Positions 1-8,230 of a stretch of DNA of 35,514 nucleotides are shown here, one piece after another. Both the position numbers and the translations under genes were made by a program. This DNA comes from an uncultured Maribacter sp. (GTDB lineage Bacteria > Bacteroidota > Bacteroidia > Flavobacteriales > Flavobacteriaceae), in assembly GCA_937125035.1 (NCBI GenBank), contig CAKZLG010000179.1, forward strand, positions 1 to 35,514, written 5' to 3'. Below the pieces are notes generated by a model. The model was not told where the DNA came from. It searched no databases and worked only from the letters and a program-made list of their open reading frames with translations. Positions within the stretch are counted from its first letter, which is position 1. Each line of letters begins with the position of its first letter.

Positions 1-2837
1 CCAACTACTATGCCACATCCATTGCCAATGGTTTTGACTTTGCCAATATTTTGATCAAGACCCGTGAGGGCAGGCCCATTAAAGTAGAGAACAATACCAT
101 GGCAAAAGTGGGCGGTAGTGCCAATGCCCGCGTGCAGGCCTCCGTACTCTCTCTTTATGACAGCACCCGGTTACAGGGTCCGTTGGCAAATGGCGAACCC
201 GTGGAGTGGCCAGCGCTACATGCCGCAGTAAAGGCCAAGATGGGTAGTTTGCAGGGGACCGGTAAGAAAGTGGCCCTGTTGACACAGACCTATGCAAGCC
301 CTTCCACTCAAAGATTGTTGGGTGAGTTCATGGAGGTCAATGAAGGTGTAGAGCACATTACGTATGATGCCATTTCTTCGGATGCCGCGCTGAATGCATT
401 TGAGAGGATGTATGGGGAGAGGGCCATGGCGGATTATGATTTTGAAAAGGCAGGCCTTATCGTTTCCATTGGGGCGGACTTTTTGGCAGATTGGCAAGGA
501 GGGGGCTATGATTCCGGTTATTCCAAAGGTAGGGTTCCAAAAAACGGAACCATGTCCAGGCACATACAGGTGGAGTCCAATATGTCATTGACAGGAGCGA
601 ACGCGGATACCCGTTATCCCATGAAGCCTTCAGCGCAGAAAGTACTTTTGGCCAAGTTGTATGGCAAACTGAATGGCACCAATGTCTCTGGCAATACATC
701 TGAATATGATGCTGTGGTGGATCAATTGGCCGCCGAGGTACGCAAAGCGGGGTCTAATGCTGTTGTGGTTTCAGGTTTGGACGATGAAAACGCCCAAATG
801 GTGGTGCTTGCAATTAACGAAATGCTGGGTAGTAACGCCTTTGATACTGCTAACCCACGTTATGTGCGTCAAGGGAACATAAAGAAATTAAAGGCTTTGA
901 TAGCCGATATGAATGCGGGCCGCGTAGGCGCCCTGATCATGGATGGGGTGAACCCAGTATATAGCCTGCCCAATGCGGAGGAGTTTGTGTCCGGACTGGA
1001 AAAAGTAGATCTTTCCGTGGCTTTTACGGCCAATTGGAACGAGACGGCAGAAGCCGTACAATATGTGGCCGCCGCCAATCATTACCTAGAATCCTGGGGC
1101 GACCTTGAAATAAAGAAGGGCCATTTTTCATTGATACAGCCCACCATTAAAGAATTGTTCGATACCAAACAGTTCCAGACCGCTTTATTGGAATGGATGG
1201 GTAAGGAGGAGACGTATTATGACTATGTAAAGCAAACATGGAAGGAAGGTATACTTAATGGAGCCAGTTGGAGCCAAGCCCTGCAGGATGGTGTTTACCA
1301 TGCCACAGCGGACATGGCGGACGAGGAAGCTGCGCAAACTGCCGTTGGGGAAACAGAAGAGGAATCAGCTCAGGTGCCGTCTGTTGCGGCTGCGGTACGC
1401 AGTCTGGCCAATTCAACTGCAGATGGTATGGAACTGGTGCTTTACTCCAAGGTGGGTATGGGAGATGGCCAACAGGCCAGTAACCCTTGGTTGCAAGAAT
1501 TCCCAGATCCCATTACCCGGGTTTCTTGGGACAATTATGTAATGGTCTCAAAAGCGGATGCCGAAACCTTAGGGCTGGTCAACGAATATGTGGCCAACGG
1601 TGGACTGGATGGGAGCTATGTGAACTTGACCGTAAACGGAACTGTGCTGGAACAGGTTCCGGTCATCGTACAGCCAGGGCAAGCCAAAGGAACCGTAGGG
1701 TTGGCCTTGGGCTATGGTAAGTCAGTAGGCCTGAAAGAAGAAATGAGAACAGGGGTGAACGCCTTTAGGGTGTATGCGGATTTCACATCAGCGCAGCCCG
1801 TGAACATTGAAAAGATAGCAGGTATGCATGAATTTGCCTGCATCCAATTGCACAAGACATTGATGGGACGCGGTGATATCATCAAAGAGACCACCCTTGA
1901 AATCTTCAATACCAAAGACCACGCGGTATGGAACCATGTGCCACAAGTATCCTTGAACCACCAAGAGGTACCTGCCACTTCCGTAGACCTTTGGGACAGT
2001 TTTGATCGTTCCATAGGGCATCACTTCAATATGTCCATTGATTTGAATGCATGTACGGGCTGTGGTGCCTGTGTTATTGCATGCCACGCGGAGAACAATG
2101 TGCCGGTCGTAGGCAAACAAGAAGTCAGAAAGTCCAGGGACATGCACTGGTTGCGTATCGATAGGTACTATTCCTCTGAAGAAACCTTTGAAGGAGACAA
2201 TACAAAAAAGAGGGAGTTTGACGGTCTTTCCGGTGAAAAGGGTTCCTTGGGTGGATTCGGTGAGTTGGAAGACCCATCAGAAAATCCACAAGTGGCGTTT
2301 CAGCCGGTCATGTGCCAACATTGCAATCATGCCCCTTGTGAGACCGTTTGTCCGGTAGCGGCAACATCTCACGGTAGGCAAGGGCAAAATCAAATGGCCT
2401 ACAACAGATGTGTGGGAACGCGTTATTGTGCCAACAACTGTCCTTACAAGGTAAGGCGCTTCAATTGGTTCCTGTACAACAATAACGATGAGTTTGATTT
2501 CCATATGAACAATGATTTGGGCAAAATGGTTTTGAATCCTGATGTTAATGTGCGCTCTAGGGGAGTCATTGAAAAGTGCTCCATGTGTATCCAAAAAACT
2601 CAGAAAACCATTTTGGATGCCAAACGTGAAGGCAGGGTCGTTGAGGATGGTGAGTTCCAAACAGCCTGTTCTTCGGCATGTAGTAATGGCGCCATTGTCT
2701 TTGGGGACATCAATGATCAGGAAAGCAAAGTGGCGGAATTAAAGGAAAGTGATCGTATGTACCACCTTTTGGAGCATGTGGGTACCCAGCCCAATGTTTT
2801 CTACCACGTAAAAGTGAGAAATACCAACGAAGCTTAA
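1..2837 (+). CDS. actB: ActB, molybdopterin-oxidoreductase-like iron-sulfur subunit of Alternative Complex III (5' partial)
   Basis: ActB is the large periplasmic subunit of ACIII, which oxidises menaquinol and reduces a c-type cytochrome or the oxidase directly. The reading frame is open from position 3, and its first 16 codons are typical ActB sequence, so the TTG at 51 is internal; the Tat signal and roughly the first 80-100 residues lie outside the window. The first two thirds resemble the molybdopterin-binding fold (known to lack the cofactor in ACIII). The last third is a ferredoxin module with four Cys motifs: CTGCGACVIAC (2052-2084), C-x2-C-x4-C-x3-C (2313-2351), C-x5-T-free set at 2409-2441 in which the second Cys is Thr (codon 2418), and a split C-x2-C...C-x3-C (2577-2681). 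The Thr substitution fits the single 3Fe-4S cluster known for ActB. ActA, the pentahaem subunit, is expected just upstream. The actC gene follows after 32 bp. Confidence 0.95.
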   Translation, partial: NYYATSIANGFDFANILIKTREGRPIKVENNTMAKVGGSANARVQASVLSLYDSTRLQGPLANGEPVEWPALHAAVKAKMGSLQGTGKKVALLTQTYASPSTQRLLGEFMEVNEGVEHITYDAISSDAALNAFERMYGERAMADYDFEKAGLIVSIGADFLADWQGGGYDSGYSKGRVPKNGTMSRHIQVESNMSLTGANADTRYPMKPSAQKVLLAKLYGKLNGTNVSGNTSEYDAVVDQLAAEVRKAGSNAVVVSGLDDENAQMVVLAINEMLGSNAFDTANPRYVRQGNIKKLKALIADMNAGRVGALIMDGVNPVYSLPNAEEFVSGLEKVDLSVAFTANWNETAEAVQYVAAANHYLESWGDLEIKKGHFSLIQPTIKELFDTKQFQTALLEWMGKEETYYDYVKQTWKEGILNGASWSQALQDGVYHATADMADEEAAQTAVGETEEESAQVPSVAAAVRSLANSTADGMELVLYSKVGMGDGQQASNPWLQEFPDPITRVSWDNYVMVSKADAETLGLVNEYVANGGLDGSYVNLTVNGTVLEQVPVIVQPGQAKGTVGLALGYGKSVGLKEEMRTGVNAFRVYADFTSAQPVNIEKIAGMHEFACIQLHKTLMGRGDIIKETTLEIFNTKDHAVWNHVPQVSLNHQEVPATSVDLWDSFDRSIGHHFNMSIDLNACTGCGACVIACHAENNVPVVGKQEVRKSRDMHWLRIDRYYSSEETFEGDNTKKREFDGLSGEKGSLGGFGELEDPSENPQVAFQPVMCQHCNHAPCETVCPVAATSHGRQGQNQMAYNRCVGTRYCANNCPYKVRRFNWFLYNNNDEFDFHMNNDLGKMVLNPDVNVRSRGVIEKCSMCIQKTQKTILDAKREGRVVEDGEFQTACSSACSNGAIVFGDINDQESKVAELKESDRMYHLLEHVGTQPNVFYHVKVRNTNEA

Positions 2838-2869
2838 TCAATACTAGAAAGTAATTATAACAGAAGTCT

Positions 2870-4612
2870 ATGGCGTCGCATTACGAAGCACCTATAAGAA
2901 AACCACTGGTAATTGGAGACAAAGGCTACCATGATGTTACTGTGGATATCGCAGCTCCGGTAGAGGGAAGGGCCAATAAACATTGGTGGATTGTTTTTTC
3001 CATTGCACTGGTTGCATTCCTGTGGGGTGTTGGCTGTATTATTTATACCATTTCCACAGGTATAGGAACGTGGGGATTGAACAAGACCGTAAACTGGGCC
3101 TGGGATATCACCAACTTCGTATGGTGGGTAGGTATTGGCCATGCCGGAACCCTTATATCAGCCGTACTTTTATTGTTCCGTCAGAAGTGGAGAATGGCCA
3201 TCAACCGTTCTGCAGAGGCCATGACCATATTTTCGGTAATCCAAGCCGGACTTTTCCCGATCATACACATGGGTAGGCCGTGGTTGGCCTATTGGGTATT
3301 GCCCATTCCCAATCAATTCGGTTCTTTATGGGTCAATTTCAACTCTCCGTTACTTTGGGACGTATTTGCCATTTCCACATACCTTTCCGTATCCTTGGTT
3401 TTCTGGTGGACAGGTTTGTTGCCCGATTTTGCCATGATTCGCGATAGGGCCGTATTGCCCTTTCAAAAGAAAATATATGGGATACTGAGTTTCGGTTGGA
3501 GCGGTAGGGCCAAAGATTGGCAGCGCTTTGAAGAGGTTTCTTTGGTACTTGCCGGTTTGGCAACGCCATTGGTATTATCAGTGCATACCATCGTATCCTT
3601 TGACTTTGCCACATCGGTCATTCCCGGATGGCACACCACCATATTTCCCCCTTATTTCGTAGCCGGGGCCATCTTTTCCGGTTTTGCCATGGTGAACACG
3701 CTGTTGATCATAATGCGTAAAGTGTGCAGTTTAGAGGCCTATATTACCGTACAGCATATAGAGTTGATGAACATAGTCATTATGATTACCGGTTCCATTG
3801 TGGGCTGTGCCTATATCACGGAACTTTTCATGGCTTGGTATTCTGGTGTGGAATATGAACAATACGCCTTTTTGAACAGGGCTACAGGACCTTATTGGTG
3901 GGCCTATTGGGCCATGATGACCTGTAATGTCTTTTCACCACAATTCATGTGGTTCAAAAAGCTACGTACCAGCATCATGTTCTCGTTCTTCATTTCTATT
4001 GTGGTGAACATAGGGATGTGGTTTGAGCGTTTTGTGATCATCGTAACGTCGTTGCACAGGGATTACCTACCTTCTTCATGGACCATGTTCTCTCCTACTT
4101 TTGTGGATATTGGTATATTCATTGGTACCATTGGTTTTTTCTTTGTGCTCTTCCTTTTGTATTCCAGGACTTTCCCGGTGATTGCCCAAGCAGAAGTGAA
4201 GTCTATCTTGAAAGCATCGGGCTCCAAGTATAAAAAATTAAGGGATGCAGGCTTGCCACTCTATGAATTGCCTACGGCAAGGCCCACGGTAAAAGAACCA
4301 GTTACAAGTGACGAGGTCATGGGGGCTACCGTACCCACGCAAGGGGACAAGGTAGGGGTCAATGAGCTCTTGAGCAGTATAGGAACCTTTGATGCTACCC
4401 AACAGGCCCCGGACAATTTGAAAAAGATAAAGGGCATTGGACCACAAATGGAGGCCACCCTAAATGAAATAGGAATCTTTACGTTCGCACAGGTGGCAAG
4501 AATGACCGAAAAGGAGTACAATTTGTTGGACTCCATTACCGGATCTTTCCCAGGTAGGGCACAACGGGACGATTGGGCAGGGCAAGCTAAATTATTAATA
4601 GAGAAAAAGTAA
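2870..4612 (+). CDS. actC: ActC, NrfD-family menaquinol-oxidising membrane subunit with an added C-terminal helix-hairpin-helix-like domain
   Basis: ActC is an NrfD/PsrC-type multi-helix inner-membrane protein and the likely quinol site of ACIII. The 580-residue product shows many hydrophobic helices between about residues 38 and 445, with the familiar motifs WWVGIGHAGTLISAVLLLF, IHMGRPW and PYWWAYW. After the last helix comes a Pro/Thr-rich linker (about 455-514) and then a compact domain at residues 515-580 that begins LKKIKGIGP and ends with RDDWAGQAK. This looks like the helix-hairpin-helix-type module found at the end of some NuoE-like complex I subunits (family knowledge). As I recall, many ActC proteins end near residue 470, so the tail is an addition. 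The start ATG follows actB by 32 bp, and the stop is 2 bp before actD, so the gene is in the operon. Confidence 0.93.
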   Translation: MASHYEAPIRKPLVIGDKGYHDVTVDIAAPVEGRANKHWWIVFSIALVAFLWGVGCIIYTISTGIGTWGLNKTVNWAWDITNFVWWVGIGHAGTLISAVLLLFRQKWRMAINRSAEAMTIFSVIQAGLFPIIHMGRPWLAYWVLPIPNQFGSLWVNFNSPLLWDVFAISTYLSVSLVFWWTGLLPDFAMIRDRAVLPFQKKIYGILSFGWSGRAKDWQRFEEVSLVLAGLATPLVLSVHTIVSFDFATSVIPGWHTTIFPPYFVAGAIFSGFAMVNTLLIIMRKVCSLEAYITVQHIELMNIVIMITGSIVGCAYITELFMAWYSGVEYEQYAFLNRATGPYWWAYWAMMTCNVFSPQFMWFKKLRTSIMFSFFISIVVNIGMWFERFVIIVTSLHRDYLPSSWTMFSPTFVDIGIFIGTIGFFFVLFLLYSRTFPVIAQAEVKSILKASGSKYKKLRDAGLPLYELPTARPTVKEPVTSDEVMGATVPTQGDKVGVNELLSSIGTFDATQQAPDNLKKIKGIGPQMEATLNEIGIFTFAQVARMTEKEYNLLDSITGSFPGRAQRDDWAGQAKLLIEKK

Positions 4613-4614
4613 TT

Positions 4615-5145
4615 ATGGCATCAAAAGTTATACAGGCATATTACAACGATGATGACGTTTTAATGCATGCCGTAAAAAAAGTGAAAGCGGCCAAACATCA
4701 TATAGATGAGGTCTATTGTCCTTTTCCCGTGCACGGTCTGGACAAGGCTATGGGACTTGCGCCCACAAGAATTGCCATCACTTCTTTTCTTTATGGTTGT
4801 GTGGGTCTGGCGGTGGCCACGGTCATGATGAATTATATCATGATAGAAGATTGGCCCCAGGACATAGGGGGAAAACCCAGTTTTAGCTATTTAGAGAACA
4901 TGCCTGCTTTTGTGCCCATCATGTTTGAGCTTACGGTGTTCTTTGCGGCCCACCTTATGGTCATCACATTCTACCTAAGAAGTAGGTTATGGCCCTTTAA
5001 AAAGGCGGAAAACCCGGATGTTAGGACAACCGATGATCATTTCGTCATGGAGATAGAGATCCATGGCAATGAAAGTGAATTGAAGGATTTGTTGGCGGAA
5101 ACAGGTGCCTTGGAAATTAATATATCAGAAAAAGACAGTCATTGA
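4615..5145 (+). CDS. actD: ActD, DUF3341 membrane subunit of Alternative Complex III
   Basis: This 176-residue protein matches the DUF3341 family, the ActD subunit that packs against ActC in the membrane part of ACIII; it carries no cofactor in known structures. It has a soluble N-terminal part, two hydrophobic helices (about residues 57-78 and 97-120, the second containing FELTVFFAAHLMVITF) and an acidic C-terminal tail ending in a ferredoxin-like pattern (FVMEIEIHGNESELKDLL). The start ATG lies 2 bp after the actC stop. The end runs into actE, whose likely ATG is 2 bp beyond this stop, so translation is probably coupled through the operon. Confidence 0.92.
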   Translation: MASKVIQAYYNDDDVLMHAVKKVKAAKHHIDEVYCPFPVHGLDKAMGLAPTRIAITSFLYGCVGLAVATVMMNYIMIEDWPQDIGGKPSFSYLENMPAFVPIMFELTVFFAAHLMVITFYLRSRLWPFKKAENPDVRTTDDHFVMEIEIHGNESELKDLLAETGALEINISEKDSH

Positions 5146-5147
5146 AT

Positions 5148-5708
5148 ATGAACAGTTTTAAGAATATAGTACTGGCGTTGGTGCTACTGGTGGTAACGGC
5201 CTCTTGCTTTGACGAGCGAAAGCCCAATTATCAATATATGCCCAACATGTATGAGGCCGTAGGATATGAAACCTATGATGAGGTAAACTTTTTACCTGCA
5301 AATACCGAGGCATTGACCCCACCGGCCAACACCATCAATAGAGGATGGTTGCCCTATGAAATTGAAAATACCCCAGAAGGTAAGGAATTGTCACGGACAA
5401 ACCCAAGCCCTTTGGATTCCCTGCAACGCGATGAAAACCTTGCTGCTGGGAAGGCCATGTATGATATTTATTGTACCATTTGCCATGGTGCCAAGGGTAA
5501 CGGCCAAGGAACTTTGGTCCAAAGGGAAAAAATACTTGGTGTGCCCAGCTATGATGATGCGGCTAGGAACATTACGGTAGGCAGTACATTTCATGTAGTA
5601 CAATATGGTTTGAACTCCATGGGGTCTTACGCGTCTCAAATGAACACCACTGAAATGTGGCAGGTTTCTGAATATGTGATGCAGCTGAAAGAAGAGTTAA
5701 CCAACTAA
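5148..5708 (+). CDS. actE: ActE, monohaem cytochrome c lipoprotein of Alternative Complex III
   Basis: ActE passes electrons from the ActB/ActA side of ACIII onward on the periplasmic face. I choose ATG 5148 rather than the in-frame TTG at 5142: it gives a short basic start, a hydrophobic stretch and a lipobox (VTASC, Cys20 the lipidated residue). A TTG start would overlap the actD stop and add only two residues. The mature protein of about 166 residues has one c-type haem motif, CTICH at residues 109-113, followed by GxxGNGQG, and a Met-containing loop (NSMGSYASQM) near the end that can supply the axial methionine. Length and single haem agree with ActE of other Bacteroidota. The actF gene starts 17 bp downstream. 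Confidence 0.93.
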   Translation: MNSFKNIVLALVLLVVTASCFDERKPNYQYMPNMYEAVGYETYDEVNFLPANTEALTPPANTINRGWLPYEIENTPEGKELSRTNPSPLDSLQRDENLAAGKAMYDIYCTICHGAKGNGQGTLVQREKILGVPSYDDAARNITVGSTFHVVQYGLNSMGSYASQMNTTEMWQVSEYVMQLKEELTN

Positions 5709-5725
5709 TACACAATCTAAGGACT

Positions 5726-7045
5726 ATGTATACGATTTCAAATAGACTAAAAATAGGTTCCATTATTTTAATGGCCGTTGGATTTTTGGGTATTGTTGGC
5801 GGTTTTCTTGCGGCCCCTTCCACAGTAGAGGAAGCTAAGGAAATGGTAGCGGCCCATGCAGGTGACGACCATGGAGGTGAGCATGCCGCTGAGGCTTCTG
5901 GCCATGGGGATGCCGCAGCACACGAAGGTGATCATGGGGCGTCTCATGATGAACACCTTCTGCACCAATTACAGAATAAACCATGGGCTGCACTCTACGT
6001 GGCCGCCTTCTTTTTTATGATGATTTCCTTGGGTGCATTGGCATTCTACGCTATTCAGAGAGCGGCCCAAGCTGGCTGGTCGCCTTTGTTGTTCAGGGTC
6101 ATGGAAGGAATCACTTCATACTTAGTGCCGGGTGGGATCATTGTCTTTGTTATTTTGGTACTCTCCGTATTGCACATGAACCATTTGTTCGTTTGGATGG
6201 ATCCAGAGGTGGTTGCGCATGATGCATTATTACAGGGAAAGGCGGGCTATTTGGACCCCACTTTCTTTTTGATCAGGGCCGCCATATTTTTAGGTGGATG
6301 GATCGCATATCGAGAATATTCCAGAAAATTGTCCTTAGCGCAAGATGATGCCGATGACAATAAGAATTTTAAGTTGAACTTTCGCATATCGGCCGCATTT
6401 TTGGTGTTCTATTTGATTTCAGAATCCATTATGTCCTGGGATTGGATCATGAGCGTAGATCCCCACTGGTTCAGTACCCTGTTCGGTTGGTACATCTTTG
6501 CCAGTATGTTCGTTTCGGGCATAACGGTTATTGCCATGGTAACGATTTATTTGAAATCCAAAGAACACCTTCCTGAAGTGAATGACAGCCACATCCATGA
6601 TTTGGCGAAGTTCATGTTCGGTATCAGTATTTTCTGGACGTATTTGTGGTTCTCTCAGTTCATGCTCATTTGGTATTCCAATATACCGGAAGAGGTGACC
6701 TATTACGTTACTAGGATAGCCGATTACAAATTGCCGTTCTTTGGAATGATCGCCATGAATTTTGTATTCCCCTTATTATTATTGATGAACAGCGACTATA
6801 AAAGAATCAACTGGTTTGTGGTACTGGCGGGAATTGTTATATTGGCAGGGCACTATTTGGACATTTTTAATGCCATTATGCCTGCAACGGTGGGAGACCA
6901 ATGGTATATAGGACTTACTGAGATCAGTGCCATATTGTTCTTTGCTGGTTTGTTCATATTTTGGGTGTTCAGGGCCATTGCCGCAGCCCCATTGCTTCCC
7001 AAAAGAAATCCATTTATTGAGGAAAGTAAGCATTTTCATTATTAA
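5726..7045 (+). CDS. actF: ActF, second NrfD-family membrane subunit of Alternative Complex III
   Basis: ActF is a paralogue of ActC and forms the other half of the ACIII membrane core; it may take part in proton movement. The 439-residue protein has an N-terminal helix (about 9-30), then a loop at residues 44-80 holding nine histidines in Asp/Glu/Gly/Ala-rich sequence, then about nine more hydrophobic helices. Recognisable segments include SESIMSWDWIMSVDPHW, HMNHLFVWMDP and FWTYLWFSQFMLIWYSN, which are typical of the Bacteroidota quinol:cytochrome c oxidoreductase membrane subunit. The ATG at 5726 is the first in frame and sits 17 bp after actE. The coxB gene begins 33 bp downstream on the same strand, coupling ACIII to the oxidase. 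Confidence 0.93.
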   Translation: MYTISNRLKIGSIILMAVGFLGIVGGFLAAPSTVEEAKEMVAAHAGDDHGGEHAAEASGHGDAAAHEGDHGASHDEHLLHQLQNKPWAALYVAAFFFMMISLGALAFYAIQRAAQAGWSPLLFRVMEGITSYLVPGGIIVFVILVLSVLHMNHLFVWMDPEVVAHDALLQGKAGYLDPTFFLIRAAIFLGGWIAYREYSRKLSLAQDDADDNKNFKLNFRISAAFLVFYLISESIMSWDWIMSVDPHWFSTLFGWYIFASMFVSGITVIAMVTIYLKSKEHLPEVNDSHIHDLAKFMFGISIFWTYLWFSQFMLIWYSNIPEEVTYYVTRIADYKLPFFGMIAMNFVFPLLLLMNSDYKRINWFVVLAGIVILAGHYLDIFNAIMPATVGDQWYIGLTEISAILFFAGLFIFWVFRAIAAAPLLPKRNPFIEESKHFHY

Positions 7046-7078
7046 TGAGTTTTTAAAGTATAATCATCAAATAATACA

Positions 7079-8182
7079 ATGACGACATTACTGATATTAG
7101 CTGTTATAGTTCTTGTGGCAATTGCAATTTGGCAAATGACCAAGATATTTGAACTGTCCCAGCTTAGGACGGCAAAGACAGAGATTGCCACGGACCAGGA
7201 CAATAAGTACAATGGGTATCTTTTGTTTGCCTTCTTGATATTCATTTACGGCATCACCATTTTCAGTTTTTGGAAATACGGTAAGTTTCTACTGCCCGAG
7301 GCGGCCTCAGAGCATGGGTCTGAATATGATTCCCTAATGCTGACCTCCTTTGTCATTATATTCATTGTACAGGCCATTACTCAAGTGCTTTTGCACTATT
7401 TTGGGTATAAGTATAGAGGTGAGAAAGGCAAAAAGGCCTTGTTCTATGCGGACAATGACCGCTTGGAATTTATTTGGACCATCATACCTGTAATCGTATT
7501 GGCCGGTTTGATTTTATGGGGTCTTTACACTTGGACCAATATCATGGACATCAATGACGATGACGACCCACTTATTGTGGAGCTATATGCCCAGCAGTTC
7601 AATTGGACGGCCAGATATGGTGGGGAGGACAATGTACTTGGTGGTGCCAATGTACGAATGATCGATATAGATAAGGCCAATGTATTGGGTTTAGATGAAG
7701 CGGACTCTTATGCGGCCGATGATATTATTGTAAAGGAACTACATTTGCCCGTCGGTAGGAAGGTCAACTTTAAAATGAGGTCGCAAGACGTATTGCATTC
7801 GGCTTACATGCCCCACTTTAGGGCGCAAATGAACTGTGTTCCCGGCATGGTGACCGAGTTTTCCTTTACACCCATATATACTACGGAAGAGATGAGGCAA
7901 ATGCCGGATGTGGTGGACAAAGTGAAAAGAACCAATACAATAAGGGCAGAGAAATCCGCCAGTACGGGAGAAATCCTGGACCCTTGGGAATTTGATTATA
8001 TATTGCTATGTAATAAAATATGTGGTAAATCACATTATAATATGCAAATGAAGATCATCGTAGAGACGGAAGAGGAGTACAACGCTTGGTTGGCTTCACA
8101 GTCTACATTTGCAGAAACCGTGCTCAAAGATGACAGTGAACCGGCCTTTAATATGGTGCAGGATTCCAATACTGGGCAGTAG
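7079..8182 (+). CDS. coxB: Cytochrome c oxidase subunit II with CuA site
   Basis: Subunit II receives electrons at a dinuclear CuA centre in its periplasmic cupredoxin domain. The 367-residue product has an extra N-terminal helix (about 3-19) and a second one (about 47-65), followed by the two usual subunit II helices (about 87-108 and 131-151). The cupredoxin domain follows. CuA ligands are visible: His240 (DVLHS), Cys311, Cys315, His319 and Met322 (CNKICGKSHYNM). The residue two after the first Cys is Lys313, where many oxidases have a Glu whose backbone binds CuA and whose side chain touches Mg; I recall this CNKIC form as usual in Bacteroidota. An insertion of about 35 residues lies between the first His and the Cys loop. 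No CxxCH haem motif is present, so this is not a caa3-type fusion. Confidence 0.95.
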   Translation: MTTLLILAVIVLVAIAIWQMTKIFELSQLRTAKTEIATDQDNKYNGYLLFAFLIFIYGITIFSFWKYGKFLLPEAASEHGSEYDSLMLTSFVIIFIVQAITQVLLHYFGYKYRGEKGKKALFYADNDRLEFIWTIIPVIVLAGLILWGLYTWTNIMDINDDDDPLIVELYAQQFNWTARYGGEDNVLGGANVRMIDIDKANVLGLDEADSYAADDIIVKELHLPVGRKVNFKMRSQDVLHSAYMPHFRAQMNCVPGMVTEFSFTPIYTTEEMRQMPDVVDKVKRTNTIRAEKSASTGEILDPWEFDYILLCNKICGKSHYNMQMKIIVETEEEYNAWLASQSTFAETVLKDDSEPAFNMVQDSNTGQ

Positions 8183-8230
8183 TAAAAAAAAAGAAAGCTA
8201 GAAAAGGAAAATTAATTAAAAAATCAGATT

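Noticed and set aside
51-53. TTG at 51 as the true start of ActB
   Set aside because: The frame is open to the window edge and the upstream codons are typical ActB sequence, so the gene simply begins outside the window.
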